This document shows, one piece after another, positions 22,305 through 32,270 of a DNA stretch of 64,000 nt. Position 1 is the first letter of the stretch. Each line of letters opens with the position of its first letter. A model generated the notes under the pieces. The model had not been told where the DNA came from. It saw only the letters and a list, made by a program, of their open reading frames with translations, and made no database searches. A program made the position numbers and the translations under genes. Source of the stretch: Linum tenue (Eukaryota; Streptophyta; Magnoliopsida; Malpighiales; Linaceae); the NCBI GenBank assembly GCA_946122785.1, contig CAMGYJ010000004.1:24068188-24132187 (forward strand), given 5' to 3'.

Positions 22305-23664
22305 TGACTCGCTCTAACCGCCACTCTAGAAAATGGCCAAGTGTAACCACTTCCTAAAGCGTAGTATAGCGGGTTTGGGTTTTAATGTCAACCCGGGTCC
22401 TAGATGTGATGACTACTCAGTGAATTCTTATTATTTAGCGGTGAAAATTTAGTGCATGTCTAAACTAACAAACAAGCAAAGCAAGTTAAACAGTTGTTTT
22501 CAAGTCGAGAGAGGTCACCCGGATATGGTTCCCCCTTGACTGCAGTTAAGCCGGATTGCAATTTACCAAGTCCAATTTCAATGATAGTTATACTGCGGGA
22601 GGTTCTTATGCAGTCTGTAGTCTCGACTAAAGGTCTCTAGACCCTCTGAATGTGAGTCTCCAGCGGGCGACTAACCTCCACCGGAGTAAACAGATTGAGG
22701 CCCTAATGAACAAAACCTCCACTACCGAAGTGAATTCGGCACAGAATAGTGAGTTGGCTCCTTGACTAAAGTCACCAACTCCCTACCTTCAATCAAGGGT
22801 GCTCTATCAACCTAGGCAGAGATTCTCTTTCTAGGTTAAAGCAGAAACAACAGGAATTTGATCAGGATTCATGCCATTCAACAAATCAAACCTCAATTGA
22901 ACATAATCATATCAAAGAATCTGTCTTGGGTTCATACAACCAGACCTAACATACAAATCTAGGGTTCTCCATACCCATATGAATGAGGAAGTTACTCCAT
23001 GGAGAGAGAAGCAAAAGCAAGCTCAGATGCAGAAATCATGCTGTGAAGGATGAGAATCTGCTCCTGTCGTCAATCGGCACTTCTCCAAGTGTGAGCCAAG
23101 CTCCAATGGTGATGAAGATCAAGCTAGGACACTTGGGAACTCTAGTTTGTCGCTCTCTCTCTCTCTAAGAATCGCTTTCCCTCTCTAAAACTCGGAACCC
23201 CTTCAATTTGGCTCTTCTTTCCCTTAAAAAGCTGGAACTCGCGATCCCCGGTCATAATCCCCGGTCGGGTATTTTGGGTGGCGACCGGGGATTATTCAAA
23301 ACGCAGCCTGGGGGCCAAGGGAAAATCCCCGGTCTGGTCTAAGAATCCCCAACCGGGGATTTATGCTTCACGACCGGGACCCCTCCTATTTCTTAGACGC
23401 CAAAACCACTTTTCTCGGTCTGCTCCAATAAATACCCGGTCGGGTATTTCTGCTCATGGCCGGGTATTTTGCTCCTCCAGCACACTTCGACCCAAACTTG
23501 CTCCTTTAGACCCGAAACTCGTTTCCTCGCCTCGATTCCAACGCCAAGCCCTGAAATATGACATAAACGCACAACCTCGCGTGAAATCGGCTTAAAACAC
23601 GGGAATCAACCTCTGAAATGGCTCAAGAATAGGGGTAAAAACATGTGCAATCGATGGTCTATCA
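22305..23664 (-). repeat. 5' LTR of element A
   Basis: A 1,360-bp LTR running on the minus strand from TGATAGACCATCG (23664) to GAGCGAGTCA (22305). The palindromic ATACCCGG/CGGGTAT array lies at 23236-23475, about 190-430 bases into the LTR. A long CT/GA-rich tract (23150-23185) follows it in transcription order, so the array may lie in U3, upstream of the start site. Confidence 0.9.
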
Positions 23665-23666
23665 AC

Positions 23667-23910
23667 TTGTCTGGGCAAACTTGATATGCACTCTATTTTG
23701 TACAAATATAGGTTTGGGCTTCCTGGATATTTATGAATAGAATGTAGGGAGGTTCGAGAGTGGTCTATTGTGATATGATATTAACAAGTGGTTCCAGGAT
23801 ACGTTTTTGTAATGTAGTGGATATTAATCTACTTGTAAAGGATACTTGTCTGGGCAAACTTGATATGCACTCTAAATAGTACATATATTAGTCTGGGCTT
23901 CCTGGATATT
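23667..23910 (+). repeat. 179-bp direct repeat in the MULE
   Basis: The sequence CTTGTCTGGGCAAACTTGAT at 23667 recurs at 23846, each followed by TGCACTCTA and then GGGCTTCCTGGATATT. The part from TATGAATAGAATG (23732) also recurs left of element A at 10024. Element A therefore landed in a tandemly repeated stretch. Confidence 0.8.
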
Positions 23911-24122
23911 AGTATTTTCAACACAGGTACAATAGTACCAATGATTACTTATTTCACTATTCACATGTGACCTTTTTTGTTACTGTACTCATGTGATTTT
24001 TTTGTTACTGTGCTCATGTGACCTTTTTTGCATTTGTCTATTTAAGACAAATTATACACAAACCCAAATCGGCTATCCTCCTCTCTCAGTTTCTTCTTCA
24101 CTTCTCTTCCAAAGCAAAATCC

Positions 24123-24347
24123 ATGTCTGGAGAGACTCCTAAACCAGCGCGCCGGGGATTGGTGGATGAGTTCGAATATGATGGTGTTGTACTCTGTTAC
24201 CATGGTTGGAGAGCCGCCAAACGACTTGCTGTTGATGGAGTCAAACCACTGAAGAGGTATTTCCGATGTCGGATGTACGAGTACGACAATGATAACGGGT
24301 GTGGTTTTCACATGGATTGGGACGAAGTAATGTTCCCCGGTTTTTAG
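24123..24347 (+). CDS. Small GRF-like zinc-finger protein of the MULE
   Basis: A 74-codon ORF, MSGETPKPARRGLVDEFEYD onward. The middle matches the GRF-type finger pattern: LCYHGWRAAKRL, KRYFRCRMYE, and NGCGFHMDWDE, giving possible metal ligands C, H, C and C. GRF-like fingers are common in genes captured or encoded by plant transposons and bind nucleic acid. A partial copy of its 3' end (GATGTACGAGTACG onward) lies at 24719-24777. It may be an exon of a larger gene; whether it is expressed is unknown. Confidence 0.5.
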   Translation: MSGETPKPARRGLVDEFEYDGVVLCYHGWRAAKRLAVDGVKPLKRYFRCRMYEYDNDNGCGFHMDWDEVMFPGF

Positions 24348-25010
24348 AGTCGGATGATAAAGATAACACCAAGGAGACCGTGAAGAAATGAATTTGTATT
24401 TCCTGTCATCACTTTGTATTGTGTTGAGTTTGTTTCTATTTTTTATTAAAAGTGTTATCCATCTTTAACGAGTATTAGTCTAGGTCTTTCGGATATTTAT
24501 CCGTGTCTTAAGGATATTCGTCTTGGTCTAGCGGATATCTGATTGTGTCTTTCAGATATTTTTCTGCGGTTTGCTGATATTTGTTTGAAGAAAGTAGGTA
24601 TTTGTCTGGGCTATATGGATATTTGTCTATTCTTTAAGGATATTAGTCTGGGCTTCCTGGATATCAGTATTATAGAAAGCATTTCCAATAGCACCAATGA
24701 TTACTTCTTTCGCTAGTCTGATGTACGAGTACGTCAATGATAAGTGGTGTAGTTTTCACATGGATTGGGTTTGTATCGTGTTGGTCTAAATGAGTTTGTA
24801 TCGTGTTGAGTTTGTTTCTATTTCTATAAGGAAATTAATCTACATGAATACTGGTATTTGTCTGGGTCTTAAGGGTATTGGTCTGAGAGTTACGGATATA
24901 AGTCTAAGTAAATAAGGTATTAGTCTGGGCTGTATGGATATCGTTCTACCAGAATAAGGATATTAGTCATTGTCAAAGACGGATATTTACCTGGGAGGTT
25001 ACAAAGTATT
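24348..25010 (+). repeat. Interspersed GGATATTAGTCTGGG motif field
   Basis: No gene. Many variants of GGATATTAGTCTGGGCTT occur at irregular 20-30-base spacing, for example near 24470, 24515, 24600, 24640, 24850, 24925 and 24960. The same word in the same sense occurs in the transposase intron (9010-9030) and in the sense strand of the Ulp1 gene introns (25660-25760). Confidence 0.7.
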
Positions 25011-25157
25011 TTCCAATCAGAACTTATGTTGATAATTATATCCAACATCTACCAAATTATCCTCCATCCTAATACAAACCATCATTCATTCCTAATTATA
25101 TCCAACATCTACCAAAATATCCTCCATCCTATCCAGCACACCTAAACAAATCTAGAA

Positions 25158-27220
25158 TCAATTTCTCTTCTTTTTCCATTTCTCTTTCTCTTTCTGCATA
25201 CTCCAATCTTTTGCTTCTTGAATTATTGCATCCTTGTGGCCGTTATTGTTCCATAACAGGAGGTTAGGTGCAATCCGTGTTCGTTGTTCCTCCACATGTT
25301 GCTGCTTGTGCCAACAGTTTTTACATTCCACCGGAAGGTGACCCACCCATAGCTCCATGTAGAGGCATGCAAATACACCAAAATCATCGTTGCCAAATTG
25401 CTGAGGAACGTCAGCAATGCTGAATTCCCACTCATCCCATTTACAATCGACCCCCTGATCTTTGAGGAACTCTGTCACATACTCAAAAATCGCTTTCCCC
25501 ACTGGTGCATGATCCTCCTTAGCAACTCGGGCAATGGGCTTTTGGTTGTCGAGTAGGAAAGTCTTCCTATTCTTCATGTCAGCGACATACACTCGGTAGT
25601 GATCATCTCGATACTGGAAAGAAGATCGGAAACACAATACAGTTAGTGAGTTAATCATTGACTAATATCCTAACAACCCAGATTAATATCTCAACAGCCC
25701 AGAATAATATCCGATAAAGAAGAATAAAATATCCTATAAAACCAAACCAATATCAATGTAAGTCAGGAAAATATCCAAACATTAAAGACACTTACATAAT
25801 CACATCTTTCCAAGTTTTCCCGTTTTAGCAATGGATTACTCTTGTGCATAGAAATATGCGCCGAGACTCTCGCCTTGTCCATGGGTTGCTTTTTTATAGC
25901 ATTAGCGACGGCATGTTGCTATTTAGAAGAGACAACAATATCAATTAGATATTTTTCACATAAATAGGATCTAAGTAGTGAAGATAATACTTACTACAAA
26001 GCTCCATGGGAAGACAATTATCTTCACCACCTCCTTACGTTCTTCTTGGTCATTTAGGAAGTGTCCGTATACTAAAATTACTTGGCTATTGAACCCAACT
26101 TTTACGCTTCAATGTCAATATTTGGCAACGGCTAAGCTTGCACTTTGGAGTTTCCACGATATAGTCGTGACTGTAAAACACAAATGAAAAACCAGGTTAG
26201 TAGCCATGAATTGGACAGCTTCGTAGTATCGTGGATCTTGCTTCCAGTCTTTTATAATTGACAGCACCTTCTTAGTGCTACAGCGAAATCTATATTGGCG
26301 CCATCCTACTTCTTCAGCAACTTGTTCACCCTTTTCTTCGTCCTCACCATCTTCGTCCTCACCGTCTTCGTCCTCATCGTCTTCGTCATCATGGTCTTGC
26401 CCATTATCGACTTTTTTATCATCGTCTTCATGCTCAATTTCTGCATCCCCAAAATCATATTCTTCTTCCTCCTCTTGCTGTTGTTGTTTAGCACGTTTAG
26501 GCCTCGAGGTTTCAGCTTCTGTTATGGGCCTCATTGTTGCAGCAGCTTTAGTTCTTGCCATTGTTGTGTTTTCCCTGTACATTAGAATACCCAAATTCGT
26601 CAAACTGATATCCAGATATACCAAACAGATATCAAGGCAATTCACAAATGATATCTAGATATACCAAAAAGATACCCAGGCAATGATCAACTGGTATCCA
26701 GATACACCAAACAGATATCCAGGCAATTCACAACTAATTTCCAGATATACCAAACAGATATCCAGGAAATAATCAATTGGTATCCAGATACACCAAACAG
26801 ATATCCAGGAAACACACAACTGATATCCATATACACCAAACAGATATACAGGCAATTCACAACTAATATCCAGATATACCAAACAGATATCCAGGCAAAT
26901 GAAAATAAATATCCTGCTTCAGATACACAAAACCCAGAACAGGTGCAACACAAATCCAGTCAAATAAGAAAAAATAAAATCGGGTTACCCAAAATCGTAG
27001 CCATGCACACTAGGGAAATACCCAAACCCGTCAACACTCGTATCCATCACACAAACCCCAACCAACCATTAACAAGCCGAACCTTCCAAAACCCCCCAAT
27101 CCATTAAACCCTAAATACAATCCATGCCAAAACCTAAAAACGAATCTATGAAATAAAACAATCTTAAGTACGAATGAAGCAAGGGGAAGACATACCTTAT
27201 CGGCGTAGTTCATGTCTCGA
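25158..27220 (-). pseudogene. Ulp1-like (C48) protease gene of the MULE
   Basis: Several exons can be read on minus. A first exon may end MNYADK before a GTATGT donor at 27196. A later ORF (26561 down) is MARTKAAATMRP followed by a long Asp/Glu tract and YRFRCSTKKVLSIIKDW. Another exon (26065-25985) reads VILVYGHFLNDQEERKEVVK. The protease part (25640-25158) has DDHYRVYVADMK (catalytic His), FLLDN (Asp) and VPQQFGNDDFGVFAC, where the family has DCGVF. The catalytic Cys is therefore Phe. Such proteins normally cleave SUMO or related tags; this copy should be inactive as a protease. Exon joins are incomplete, so I call it broken. Confidence 0.65.
26585..26905 (-). repeat. Tandem array upstream of acidic ORF in Ulp1 gene
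   Basis: About seven imperfect copies of a 43-46-base unit, on plus GATATCCAGATATACCAAAC then AGATATCCAGGCAATTCACAAC. Each unit has two GGATATC words on the minus strand, so it is related to the GGATATT motif elsewhere in the element. It lies in an intron or leader of the Ulp1-like gene. ORFs of 75-88 codons across it are products of the repeat. Confidence 0.85.
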
Positions 27221-27560
27221 TGTCGTCACCGTCGCGATGCTGTCAAAGCCGCCGTCGCAACTGCAATGACCGTCGTCCTCGCCACAACTGTCAAAGTCAA
27301 AGTCGCCAAGCACCACTATCGTCGTCGATTCCTCAGGCCACCGTCGGTGTCGATCCCTAGCGCCACTGTCGCAGTCGGCGACGTCGTCACACACGATCAA
27401 GTGAGGAAAAGGAGAGGGGGAGAGAGGGAGAGGGAGGGAAACAGACGCTTTTTAGAGAGAGAGGGAAAATGTACGAATGAATGGTGCCTGAGAAAGCAAA
27501 TATGGGTAGGGGTTTGGGAATTCAAATTTTGGATTTTTTGAATTTGGGGGCCCTGCGGGC

Positions 27561-28011
27561 CCAATTTTCTTTTCAGGGCTTTGATGACGTGGAGGCACAT
27601 CTGGCTTTGTTGGTATCTACTAACAAAAATACATGTTAGTAGGATAACTAAGTTGCAAAATCTCCCTTTCCGCGCCAAGTGCTTATATTTTTTTGCCTCG
27701 CTAAAGTTTTTCCTTTACTTCTATATTGGAAGTTTTGTTATTATTATTTTAATCCCACATGGGTAGGAGCCCACATAAATTGTTCATGAGTTATGACTTA
27801 TGACGGTAGTGTTTAAATTCGGGTGATTCCGATTTTTAAATTTTAATCCATATAATTAATATAATGATATTAATAATAACTATTGAATTGATATTTATGC
27901 AACATTTTTTATTAAGTGTTGTCTAAAATATAAGAATATGTAACACAACTAATTTTATTGAACAAGTGTTGTATATTAGTAGGAATATACAACAAATATT
28001 ATTCTGCGGCT
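27561..28011. other. Unassigned spacer
   Basis: No gene is seen. AT-rich; it contains AAGTGTTGTCTAAAATATAAG and AAGTGTTGTATATTAGTAGG (27916 and 27964) as a loose repeat, possibly a small MITE. It lies between the MULE and element B. Confidence 0.4.
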
Positions 28012-28225
28012 GTAATTGGCCAGGGCATGCCCGTAATTCTCTCTGTGACTCGCCAATTGACCTCCAAATGACCCGAAACTTTCTCCCAAGCCTCCATTCA
28101 CGTACTAGGACCTGAAATATCACAAACAAGCACAACCTAGCGTGAAATCGGCCTAAAACACGAGAAATCACATCTCAAACGGTGTAAGAACAGGGGTAAA
28201 AACATGTGTAATTATCGGTCTATCA
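28012..28225 (-). repeat. 3' LTR remnant of element B
   Basis: Matches 32055-32270, including CCCGTAATTCTCTCTGTGAC and the start ATCGGTCTATCA (minus TGATAGACCGAT). The rest of the LTR is deleted; the break lies inside the palindromic word array. Confidence 0.85.
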
Positions 28226-29606
28226 AACTCCCCCACACTTAACCGTTTGCTTGTCCCCAAGCAAACCTAACTCAAACCAATGCAGCTCTCCAGACCTCTA
28301 TATCAACATACAACCTCGATCGTCGGTAGCGGATTTCCTAGATCATATAGCAGCTTACGAGGTCAACTGGTCTTCTAAGACGTTCCCTATCTCTCTCAAT
28401 GCGAGTACTAGACTCAAGCCAGGATCATGAGAAGAAGTAGAAGCAAGACAGTCAGTTCATGGATAAAGGGACTCACACCATTAACAACCAAGGACTCGTT
28501 GTACCGGGGTGCTCTTTCACTTCATTTCACCGTTGGAACCCCTTTTTCTCACTTTCATTTACATTTTTTTTATTTTTTTTTTCTTTCATTTGGTGGGGTT
28601 CCAACTGCAGTCTTTTGCACGGTCGACCCTTATTAGTCGAGCAAGAGCAATTTCTGTACATCTGGCGCTCGCCAGAGTACTTCTTTTAACTCCTTTTCCT
28701 CAACTCGTGTGGAGGGTCAATGAAATTAAGGGGGGTCGGAAGCTCTATCCGTGCCCTTAAAAACACATCCTCAAGTAGGCAAACCGTTCAACGGGTGAAG
28801 ATTTTACTTGTACTAGAGACAGCTTAGCTTCACCTTGTAGGAGTACCCCACTAAGGATCACTAAAATCTCTTCCAAAACCCGATTTTGTGCAATGAACGG
28901 TGCCGCACACGTTGGGCTTACCCCATGTTTAAGATTTTATGATTTTGACATGGAGGACCAACTGCTTTTCATTTTTCACATGAGCACCCTGTTCGATACA
29001 CAAGTCCATAACACAATCCAAACAGAGTCACCATTACCACATGAATTCAACGGTCTTAGCTCCACTAATTCACAAAATCAACCGACACAGCAGAGAGCTA
29101 GATAGGAAAAATCTTATACTTCAACATCCTCCATAGTGCTACACTACCTCCCTAGGTTGCACATTACTATAGAGACTATCAATTCAAAGCATACTGAGCA
29201 GGCAATTTGCATGGAAACACGTACTTGGAGCCCTCAAATCGAAATTTGGACAGTGGACTAGGCTCCAAGCACACAAACAGCCAAACATTCACCCGCATAC
29301 ATAATCGAACACCCCCCCACACTTAAGCACGACATTGTCCTCAATGGAGGAAAGATAAGGAGGGTAGAACGAAGTTACCAGATCAAGGGTGAATGGCGGT
29401 GGACGAGGCAGGCGGTGCATTCCATGAGGAGAGAGTAGTCGAAACACAAACACCACACAAAATCTCACAAAGGTGGAGTTATGGACTCTAAAATCAAAGA
29501 ACAAAACTGACTCAACCGAAGAGAAATAGGGAAAGAAATGCAAACCGACTGGTTGGGTTGCCTCCCAACAAGCGCTTCTTTCACGTCGTGAGCCGGACGA
29601 TGGCTC
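28226..29606 (-). other. Polypurine tract and 3' body of element B
   Basis: AAGTGTGGGGGAGT on minus precedes the 3' LTR. The stretch matches 11230-12330 of element A base for base over long runs. A second purine tract (minus CTTAAGTGTGGGGGGG) is at 29308-29326. Near 29550-29600 the text GGTTGCCTCCCAACAAGCGC, common after the ORF of such short elements, follows the ORF stop. No other gene. Confidence 0.7.
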
Positions 29607-30731
29607 CTAAGTTTCGGTCCATGCTAGAACCTCCTTGAAATTGAGGTTCTCGTCGATGAGGTGGAGTCTCAAGTCACAAGCATATGGTATGACAGGTGAT
29701 GAAGGCTCGTGCACTTGCTGCAGATGAAGTCTCCACCCTCGAGACCTCTTCTTCTCTTCTCTCGTCTCATTGCCCCAAACCAGATAAGACAGCATCGATT
29801 GGCCACCATCGCGTCCACCAAGAGGGACCGATGTCGATGTGGCCTTGGTCTGGCAAAGAGACACTGCAAATGGGTCCTTGCCAAGCAGCTCCTCGAAGTT
29901 TGGTGGAGATATCACATGTAACTCATGGCCGGTGCAGGCCTCTTCCACCGCAACTTCATCCTCAGCCTGGACGCCAATTGCTTCCTCAACCCCCCTTCCT
30001 TCTTCAAGTGGTATCACCCCTGGGAAATGATCGAGAACTTCCTCTTCTTTGCTTTCTTCCTCATCCTCCACAACTTCTTTCTGCACCCTTTCTTGCTCTT
30101 CTTCTTCTAGCACAGATTGGAGAGCAAGTCGCCATGCAATTTCTTCAATGAGCTCATCGTGCATCTCCTCGATCGGGCCCAGCATGTTAGAGCAGAAATA
30201 AGGAATTGTGTGATCTGCAACCAGAGGACTTTCCTGATCATGATTATCATGGGAGTTCTCTGTGATAACTTCTGTATGCTCCTCAACATCCCCATAGCCT
30301 TTGTCACCCTCCTCCTCTTCTAGTATGATAGCAGAAGGGTGATCTTGAGCAGGTTGTGCATAAGCTTTCTCAAGATCCTCGAGGCTCTTCTTTATGCTCA
30401 GGAGGGTCTCCTCTGTTTCACGGTAGGAGAACCCAGTTTGGGCATTGTCTGGGATATCCATCTTTGGAAAGGATGTCTCAGGTACTCGAGCAATCTGCTC
30501 CACGAGAAGCCTCAAGTGATAGTTTGGATCTGGCTGATGGAGGAATTCTTCTTGATAAGGAGATTGTTCTTGAAATACCCAGGGGTCTGATTGTTCTTCG
30601 TAGGATGGGGGTTGGTACTGAAACCCGAATCCATAGTCTTCTCCTCCTTGATTGCTCCAGGAAGTCTCGGGGTAATACCACACGGATGGTGATTGATACC
30701 CCCAATGGTTGGAGAAGCCATGAGGATCCAT
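29607..30731 (-). CDS. Acidic 374-residue ORF of element B
   Basis: An open frame from MDPHGFSNHWGYQSPSVWYY to HLIDENLNFKEVLAWTET. It starts about 125 bases inside the primer site, where an element would start gag. The N-terminal quarter is rich in Tyr, Trp, Gln and Pro (PWVFQEQSPYQEEF). A helical stretch follows (EETLLSIKKSLEDLEKAYAQ). The middle is strongly acidic with Glu runs. I see no zinc knuckle, protease or polymerase motif. The intact frame of this length in an otherwise gene-poor element argues for selection on a protein, perhaps a packaging or regulatory factor; that is inference. Confidence 0.6.
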   Translation of the reverse strand: MDPHGFSNHWGYQSPSVWYYPETSWSNQGGEDYGFGFQYQPPSYEEQSDPWVFQEQSPYQEEFLHQPDPNYHLRLLVEQIARVPETSFPKMDIPDNAQTGFSYRETEETLLSIKKSLEDLEKAYAQPAQDHPSAIILEEEEGDKGYGDVEEHTEVITENSHDNHDQESPLVADHTIPYFCSNMLGPIEEMHDELIEEIAWRLALQSVLEEEEQERVQKEVVEDEEESKEEEVLDHFPGVIPLEEGRGVEEAIGVQAEDEVAVEEACTGHELHVISPPNFEELLGKDPFAVSLCQTKATSTSVPLGGRDGGQSMLSYLVWGNETREEKKRSRGWRLHLQQVHEPSSPVIPYACDLRLHLIDENLNFKEVLAWTET

Positions 30732-30855
30732 GTTTCAGAACTGCACCAACAAAAACATAACACCCAAGTGAAAAGCAAGGGTGGAAAAGAAAAGAAAGTG
30801 CAATAAATGAAAAGCTAGAGTAACAAATTATCACGTTTCCCCAATAACCTAGAGG

Positions 30856-30874
30856 GTCCCCGGCAACGGCGCCA
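30856..30874 (-). promoter_or_regulatory. Primer-binding site of element B (tRNA-Asp)
   Basis: TGGCGCCGTTGCCGGGGAC on minus is a perfect complement of the plant tRNA-Asp 3' end. The 5' LTR begins six bases away at 30881. Confidence 0.9.
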
Positions 30875-30880
30875 AAAACT

Positions 30881-32270
30881 TGACACGCCAAAACACAACA
30901 CCAAACTGCGACCAAGTGTAATCGCAGTCCGGGAATGCAGTAACAGGCAAGTTATATTATCAACCCGGGGTCTAGATCTACTGCTTACTCCGTGATTCTC
31001 TATTATCTAGCAAACTAGTTCGAGTGATTGTTGTTTAAAAGCAAAAGCAGTAAGAAAGCAGTAAACTGTTCGGTTTTCTAAGGCAGGTAAGAGTCACTCG
31101 GGAATGAGTCCCCCTAGCCCCTTAGTTAGGTTCAATTGCAATTCCCTGGGTTGATTTACTGTTGATTAGACTGCGGAAGATCCGATAGTAGCTTGGAATC
31201 TCTTAAGCTGACCAAGCCCTCTCAGTCTAACTACCCGGCAGACGACTAGTCTTCACCGGGATAGAAAGCTGAGGCTATGAACACAGAACTCCACTACTGG
31301 CGTCGAGAACACCAGTACAAAGCAGTAAACTGGCTAACTCTCGTATAGCCAATCTTCTACTATCGAATGAAGAGGCTCTAACAACCTAATCAGATTCTAT
31401 CTATCTCAGGTTGAAGCAGAAATTGAGAAAAGCTGATCAGACTCAAATCAATTCAATAAACATGCATCATTCGATTAAAATCAAACAGTAACATCATCCC
31501 AAATCATTACAATCAAATCCCTAACACAAGGAACTAGGGTTCTTCATACCCAACTGAGAGAAAAGTTCTACTCCATAGAGAGAGAAGAGAAAACAGAAAT
31601 CAGAGTAGTCATACTCATAAAGATGAGGAAAATCTGCTCTGGGATGTCAATCTTCACTCCTAGGGACGCAATCTGGGCTTCAATGATGAGAAATCCACTC
31701 CAAAATAGCTCCTAGGGTTTGTTCTTCGCTCTTTCTCTCTCTAAAACTCTTTTTTTGCCCAGAAAATCGAATTCCCTCTCCTTGGCTCGAATCTGCCTTC
31801 AAAAACCCGACTCTGGGCGAATTACGGGCAGAATTACGGCCGTAATCACGTCCTGCCCGTAATTCGCACCAAAACGCGCGTTTCACTTAAGCTGCAGGAG
31901 GAGAAGTTACGCCCGTAATTTCCCAATTACCGCCAGTAATTTGGGAATTACGGCCGTAATTCTTGGGGGTCTTGCCCGTAATTTTACCACCGCGAGGGAA
32001 TTCTGGGTAGAAGGCTCGGCCAATAAATTACGGGCATGCCCTGGCCAATTACGGCCGTAATTTGGCAGGGGCTGCCCGTAATTCTCTCTGTGACTCGCCA
32101 ATTGACCTCCAAATGACCCGAAACTTGCTCCCAAGCCTCCATTCACGTACTAGGACCTGAAATATCACAAACAAGCACAACCTAGCGTGAAATCGGCCTA
32201 AAACACGAGAAATCACATCTCAAACGGTGTAAGAACAGGGGTAAAAACATGTGTAATTATCGGTCTATCA
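30881..32270 (-). repeat. 5' LTR of element B
   Basis: A 1,390-bp LTR, TGATAGACCGATAATTACAC at 32270 to GGCGTGTCA at 30881. The word array at 31810-32090 has AATTACGGCCGTAATT, a perfect 16-base palindrome, several times with TTACGGGCA between. It is most like solo LTR C (16026-17383) outside the array. Confidence 0.9.

Larger units (their letters stand above)
10107..23664 (-). mobile_element. Athila-like element A, non-autonomous
   Basis: Minus-strand LTR element inserted in the MULE. The 5' LTR is 22305-23664, the tRNA-Asp primer site 22280-22298, and the truncated 3' LTR 10107-11229. The body keeps gag, aspartic protease, a scrap of the integrase end, and an accessory ORF. Reverse transcriptase, RNase H and the integrase core are absent. 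Two solo LTRs (16026-17383 and 18785-21777) and a hAT MITE (15580-16021) sit inside. In the first 230 or so aligned bases the two LTRs differ at about five positions, so insertion is fairly recent. Confidence 0.85.
23665..27560. mobile_element. Mutator-like element, right part
   Basis: Continues the MULE after element A. It holds a small GRF-like ORF on plus (24123), motif-rich non-coding DNA (23667-25010), and a Ulp1-like gene on minus (27220-25158). MULEs carrying Ulp1-like genes are known in plants (Kaonashi and some VANDAL groups). I could not find clear terminal inverted repeats; the right end near 27560 (by the GGGGGCCCTGCGGGCCC palindrome) is a guess. Confidence 0.55.
28012..32270 (-). 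mobile_element. Athila-like element B, short non-autonomous form
   Basis: The 5' LTR is 30881-32270, the primer site 30856-30874, and a 3' LTR remnant 28012-28225. The body is only about 2.65 kb. It carries one acidic ORF (29607-30731) where gag should begin, and a 3' region matching element A. There is no gag, protease or pol. It would depend on a relative for all enzymes. Confidence 0.8.

Noticed and set aside
26275..26658. Ser/Cys-rich plus-strand ORFs
   Set aside because: They are the reverse reading of the Asp/Glu tract of the Ulp1-like gene.
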